DNA of 50,261 bases from Tardiphaga sp. GTDB taxonomy: Bacteria > Pseudomonadota > Alphaproteobacteria > Rhizobiales > Xanthobacteraceae. The translations under genes and the position numbers were made by a program. Below the pieces are notes generated by a model that searched no databases, was not told the DNA's origin, and was given only the letters and a program-made list of their open reading frames with translations. Positions within the stretch are counted from its first letter, which is position 1; each line of letters opens with the position of its first letter. Location: the NCBI GenBank assembly GCA_030147505.1, contig JASBVG010000012.1:1-50261 (forward strand). The letters are read 5' to 3'. Below are positions 47,086 through 50,261 of the stretch, piece by piece.

Positions 47086-47116
47086 AAAAAGGGCGGCCTT
47101 TGGGCCGCCCTTTTTT
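47086..47116. terminator. Bidirectional terminator after pnp
   Basis: An 8-bp stem GGGCGGCC/GGCCGCCC (47091-47098 with 47103-47110) has a TTTG loop and is flanked by AAAAA (47086-47090) and TTTTTT (47111-47116), so it works on both strands: for pnp (minus) and for the PhoA-family gene (plus). Confidence 0.85.
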
Positions 47117-47134
47117 CATTCGCTTATAAAGAGC

Positions 47135-49285
47135 CTACTCAGCTGCAGGAGCGGCTTCGCCTTCGGCCTTCTGCTTACCTTCAAGGTCTTCGCCGGTCTC
47201 CTGATCGACAACCTTCATCGACAAACGCGTCTTGCCGCGATCGTCGAAGCCGAGCAGCTTGACCTTGACCTTGTCGCCTTCCTTGACGACATCGCCGGTC
47301 TTCTGCACGCGGCCGGCGGCGAGCTGGCTGATGTGAACCAGACCATCCTTGGCGCCGAAGAAGTTCACGAACGCTCCGAACTCCATCACCTTGACGACGG
47401 TGCCTTCATAGATCTGCCCGATTTCCGGATCGGAGGCGATCGACTTGATCCACTTGATGGCGGCCTTCATGGCTTCACCATCCGAAGAGGCGACCTTCAC
47501 GGTGCCGTCGTCTTCGATATTGACCTTGGCGCCGGTCTTTTCGACGATCTCGCGGATCACCTTGCCGCCGGTGCCGATCACTTCACGGATCTTGTCGGTG
47601 GCGATCTTGAAGGTCTCGATGCGCGGCGCATATTCGCCGAGCTCGGCGCGGGCATTGGTGAGTGCCTTCGCCATTTCGCCGAGGATGTGGATGCGACCAT
47701 CCTTCGCCTGGCCGAGAGCGACCTTCATGATCTCCTCGGTGATGCCTGCGATCTTGATGTCCATCTGCAGCGAGGTAATGCCCTGCTCGGTGCCGGCTAC
47801 CTTGAAGTCCATGTCGCCGAGGTGATCTTCGTCACCCAAGATGTCCGACAGGACCGCATAGCGCGAACCTTCGAGGATCAGACCCATGGCGATACCCGCC
47901 GTCGGGCGCTTCAACGGCACGCCGGCATCCATCAGCGCAAGTGAAGCGCCGCAGACCGAGGCCATCGAGGACGAACCGTTCGACTCGGTGATCTCCGACA
48001 CCACGCGGATGGTGTAGGGGAATTCGTGGTGACCCGGCAGAACCGGATGGATCGCGCGCCAGGCGAGCTTGCCGTGGCCGATTTCGCGGCGCTTGGTTCC
48101 GCCCAGACGACCTGTTTCACCGACCGAATAGGGAGGGAAGTTGTAGTGCAGCAGGAACGTCTCTTTGTACGTTCCCGACAGCGAGTCGATATACTGCTCA
48201 TCTTCACCGGTGCCGAGCGTGGTAACGACCATCGCCTGGGTTTCACCGCGGGTGAACAGCGCCGAACCATGCGCACGTGGCAGCACGCCGACTTCGGCGA
48301 GAATACTGCGGACGGTCTTGGAGTCGCGGCCGTCGATACGCTTGCCGGTGTCGAGGATGTTCCAGCGCACGATCTTGGATTCGAGCTCCTTGAACACGCC
48401 GGCGACGCGCAGCTTGTCGTAAGTAGGCTCCTTCCCTTCCGGGAAGTAGTGCGCCATCACCTTTTCCTTCACGGCGCCGACTGCTGCGTAGCGGTCCTGC
48501 TTCACCGGGATGGCATAGGCCTTGCGCAGGTCCTGCTCGACGAGGCCAAGCATTTCCTTTTCGAGCGCGCTGTCATCGACGACGGTGACTTCGCGCGGCT
48601 CCTTGGCGGCCTTCTCGGCGAGCTCGATGATCGCCTTGATCACCGGCTGGAAGTGGCGGTGGCCGAACATCACGGCGCCGAGCATGATTTCTTCCGAAAG
48701 CTCCTTGGCTTCCGATTCCACCATCAGTACCGCATCGGCGGTGCCGGCGACGACCAGCTCAAGCTGAGTGTCGGCCATCTCGTCGAGGGTCGGGTTGAGG
48801 ATGTATTCGTCGTTCTGGAAAGCGACGCGGGCAGCGCCGATCGGGCCTTTGAACGGAGCACCCGACAGGGTCAGCGCAGCCGAGGCGGCGACCATCGACA
48901 GCACGTCGGGATCGTTCTCCATGTCGTGCGAGAGCACGGTGACGATCACCTGGGTCTCGTTGCGCCAGCCATCGGCGAACAGCGGACGGATCGGACGGTC
49001 GATCAGGCGAGAAACCAGCGTTTCCTTTTCGGTCGGACGGCCTTCGCGCTTGAAATAGCCGCCGGGAATGCGGCCGGCTGCGTAAGCCTTTTCCTGATAA
49101 TCGACGGTGAGCGGCAGGAAGTCGACGCCGTCGCGCGGCGACTTGGCGGCGACGACGGTCGCGAGCACCACGGTCTCGCCATAGGTGGCCATGACGGCGC
49201 CGTCAGCCTGACGGGCGATCTTGCCGGTTTCCAGCTTGAGCGGACGGCCGCCCCAATCGATCTCGACGGAATGAGGATTAAACAT
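47135..49285 (-). CDS. pnp: Polyribonucleotide nucleotidyltransferase (PNPase)
   Basis: This 716-aa trimeric 3'-5' phosphorolytic exoribonuclease is part of the RNA degradosome. Two RNase PH-like domains are seen: the first begins [27 protein letters not shown], the second [21 protein letters not shown] domain at about 553-612 ([26 protein letters not shown]) and an S1 domain at about 623-690 ([27 protein letters not shown]) follow. It is downstream of rpsO on the same strand, separated by a 372-nt leader region. Confidence 0.98.
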   Translation of the reverse strand: MFNPHSVEIDWGGRPLKLETGKIARQADGAVMATYGETVVLATVVAAKSPRDGVDFLPLTVDYQEKAYAAGRIPGGYFKREGRPTEKETLVSRLIDRPIRPLFADGWRNETQVIVTVLSHDMENDPDVLSMVAASAALTLSGAPFKGPIGAARVAFQNDEYILNPTLDEMADTQLELVVAGTADAVLMVESEAKELSEEIMLGAVMFGHRHFQPVIKAIIELAEKAAKEPREVTVVDDSALEKEMLGLVEQDLRKAYAIPVKQDRYAAVGAVKEKVMAHYFPEGKEPTYDKLRVAGVFKELESKIVRWNILDTGKRIDGRDSKTVRSILAEVGVLPRAHGSALFTRGETQAMVVTTLGTGEDEQYIDSLSGTYKETFLLHYNFPPYSVGETGRLGGTKRREIGHGKLAWRAIHPVLPGHHEFPYTIRVVSEITESNGSSSMASVCGASLALMDAGVPLKRPTAGIAMGLILEGSRYAVLSDILGDEDHLGDMDFKVAGTEQGITSLQMDIKIAGITEEIMKVALGQAKDGRIHILGEMAKALTNARAELGEYAPRIETFKIATDKIREVIGTGGKVIREIVEKTGAKVNIEDDGTVKVASSDGEAMKAAIKWIKSIASDPEIGQIYEGTVVKVMEFGAFVNFFGAKDGLVHISQLAAGRVQKTGDVVKEGDKVKVKLLGFDDRGKTRLSMKVVDQETGEDLEGKQKAEGEAAPAAE

Positions 49286-49657
49286 CTTGGGATTCTTTCA
49301 TTGGGTTCACGGAAGACGTGGCACCGAAGACAAAAAGGCCAGACGTCCGGAAGGATTGCGCAAGACGGCAAGAAGCTGAGCGCATCGAAGCGACATCAGC
49401 GTCCGGCGATCCTGCCAAACCTTCTGGAGTTCTGGCCTTTGAGTTTCGAATGGCGTCCATCCTTCCGATGGTCGCAGGCGAGGCTTTCTGGCTTCGCGCC
49501 GCGCGACGGGCTCCTTGCCCGTCATCGCCCAGCCGCCGGATTGCCGCTGGACGCTATCGTGCAGGCCACTTCGGCCTGCACTACGTGATGGCATGGGAGG
49601 GTTATGTGAAACCGGTCCATGCGAAAACGCGCGCAGGAGCTGCGCGCGCTGGTTCGC
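49286..49657. other. 372-nt gap between rpsO and pnp; structured pnp leader
   Basis: No open frame here is convincing. It holds the rpsO terminator (49624-49648), a GTGCAGGCC/GGCCTGCAC hairpin near 49559-49580, and long-distance inverted arms AAAGGCCAGA (49334-49343) with TCTGGCCTTT (49431-49440) close to the pnp start. A structured leader would fit RNase III-dependent autocontrol known for pnp in other bacteria, but this is inference. Confidence 0.5.
49624..49648 (-). terminator. Terminator of rpsO
   Basis: A perfect 9-bp stem CGCGCGCAG/CTGCGCGCG (49628-49636 with 49640-49648) and a 3-nt loop are followed on the minus strand by TTTTCG, 10 nt after the rpsO stop. Confidence 0.8.
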
Positions 49658-49927
49658 TTAGCGGCGAATGCCGTGCTTCTCGAGCAGGGCCTTGTAGCGA
49701 GCCTCGTCCTTCTTCTTGATATAATCGAGAAGCGAACGACGGGTGGACACCAGCTTCAGCAGGCCACGACGGGAATGGTTGTCCTTCGTGTGGGTCTTGA
49801 AGTGTTCGGTGAGATTTGCGATGCGCTCCGAGAGGATGGCAACCTGAACCTCAGGCGAACCGGTATCGCCGGCCTTGAGGGCGCTGTTCTTGATGACTTC
49901 CGCTTTGCGTTCTGCGGCAATCGACAT
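49658..49927 (-). CDS. rpsO: 30S ribosomal protein S15
   Basis: The 89-aa protein matches S15 in full: [36 protein letters not shown], then [27 protein letters not shown] and KHGIRR. It binds 16S rRNA in the central domain. The ATG at 49927 lies 2 nt after the truB stop, so translation is coupled. truB-rpsO-pnp order is conserved in many bacteria. Confidence 0.97.
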   Translation of the reverse strand: MSIAAERKAEVIKNSALKAGDTGSPEVQVAILSERIANLTEHFKTHTKDNHSRRGLLKLVSTRRSLLDYIKKKDEARYKALLEKHGIRR

Positions 49928-49929
49928 CG

Positions 49930-50261
49930 TCAATGACTTTCTTTTTGGACCGGATTGGCAGTCAATCCGGAAAGGTTGAACACGCGCTTGGGGATGAGCT
50001 CACCATTGCTGAGTTCGGCGAGGGCCAGCAGGCGGCCCGACACCGTGACATAAACCGTGCCATTGCAATGAGGCGCATCCCGTCCGCGCAACAAGACGGC
50101 CTGGCCCCGATGGAGCCTTGCCGCATCCGACCGTGTGACGGCCAGCGCCGGGATGTCGTCCAGCGCGGTCTCAACGGGCAGTAGCGCGTCGGCGAGGCTT
50201 CCCTCGCCAGACGCGGCTCTATCGCACAAAGCCTCCAATTCTGCCAGTGGAATCATGTCAG
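49930..50261 (-). CDS. truB: tRNA pseudouridine55 synthase TruB, C-terminal part
   Basis: This partial gene continues beyond the window end. The visible 110 or so residues ([55 protein letters not shown]) are the C-terminal region of TruB, including its PUA-like domain, ending [16 protein letters not shown]. The catalytic domain lies outside. It modifies U55 of tRNAs. The stop is 2 nt before rpsO. Confidence 0.93.
   Translation of the reverse strand, partial: DMIPLAELEALCDRAASGEGSLADALLPVETALDDIPALAVTRSDAARLHRGQAVLLRGRDAPHCNGTVYVTVSGRLLALAELSNGELIPKRVFNLSGLTANPVQKESH

Noticed and set aside
48026..49588. 520-codon plus-strand frame opposite pnp
   Set aside because: It is antisense to a complete PNPase with KH and S1 domains, has no recognisable domain, and shows the same artefact of GC-rich third positions.

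Overview
The window looks like chromosomal DNA from a high-GC alphaproteobacterium of the Nitrobacteraceae/Bradyrhizobiaceae group (Bradyrhizobium, Rhodopseudomonas, Tardiphaga or Afipia relatives). This rests on the rpmA-GNAT-obgE-proB order, the rpsO-pnp pair, rhizobial-type IalB, TAXI and DUF2269 proteins, and several families of short intergenic palindromes of the kind common in that group. The genus is an inference from style, not from a search. I see no insertion sequence, integrase, phage gene or CRISPR array.

Layout. 1-4.6 kb: end of rpmA, an acetyltransferase, an EamA transporter, obgE, proB and a small secreted Cys-rich protein. 4.6-9.5 kb: an MFS exporter divergent from a cytochrome P450, then a class III adenylate cyclase. 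9.6-15.9 kb: a TerB-like protein, an SDR, tRNA-Ala(CGC), yggT-DUF167-folD, an M20 peptidase, ppa and a second acetyltransferase. 16.2-19.7 kb: a compact operon (DUF2269 membrane protein, SDR fused to a DoxX-like membrane domain, DCC thiol-disulfide protein) convergent with a flavin amine oxidase. 19.9-23.6 kb: typA and a Tat-exported PhoD.

23.6-34.1 kb is the most distinctive region. Two cobalamin riboswitches, each with its own promoter-like TTGACA box at the same distance, precede two paralogous TonB-dependent receptors. Between the receptors lie an ABC ATPase and two large ABC-2/DUF3526-type permeases. The second receptor is followed after 3 nt by a PepSY transmembrane protein of the type found with siderophore receptors. 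No BtuC, BtuD or BtuF homologue is seen. A plausible reading is a B12-repressed uptake locus for a corrinoid or a chelated cobalt, with PepSY-dependent reduction in or at the periplasm and an unusual ABC transporter. The substrate is not shown by the sequence.

34.1-50.3 kb returns to mixed metabolism: a membrane-anchored TAXI protein, pterin carbinolamine dehydratase, a YkvA protein, a quinone oxidoreductase-like MDR, a dienoyl-CoA-reductase-like SDR, an IalB protein, rlmN, a small membrane protein, a PAP2 phosphatase, argG, an O-methyltransferase divergent from a TetR regulator, a PhoA-type alkaline phosphatase, and the truB-rpsO-pnp RNA cluster on the minus strand. Gaps between genes are short, and many are filled by palindromic repeats or hairpin terminators.
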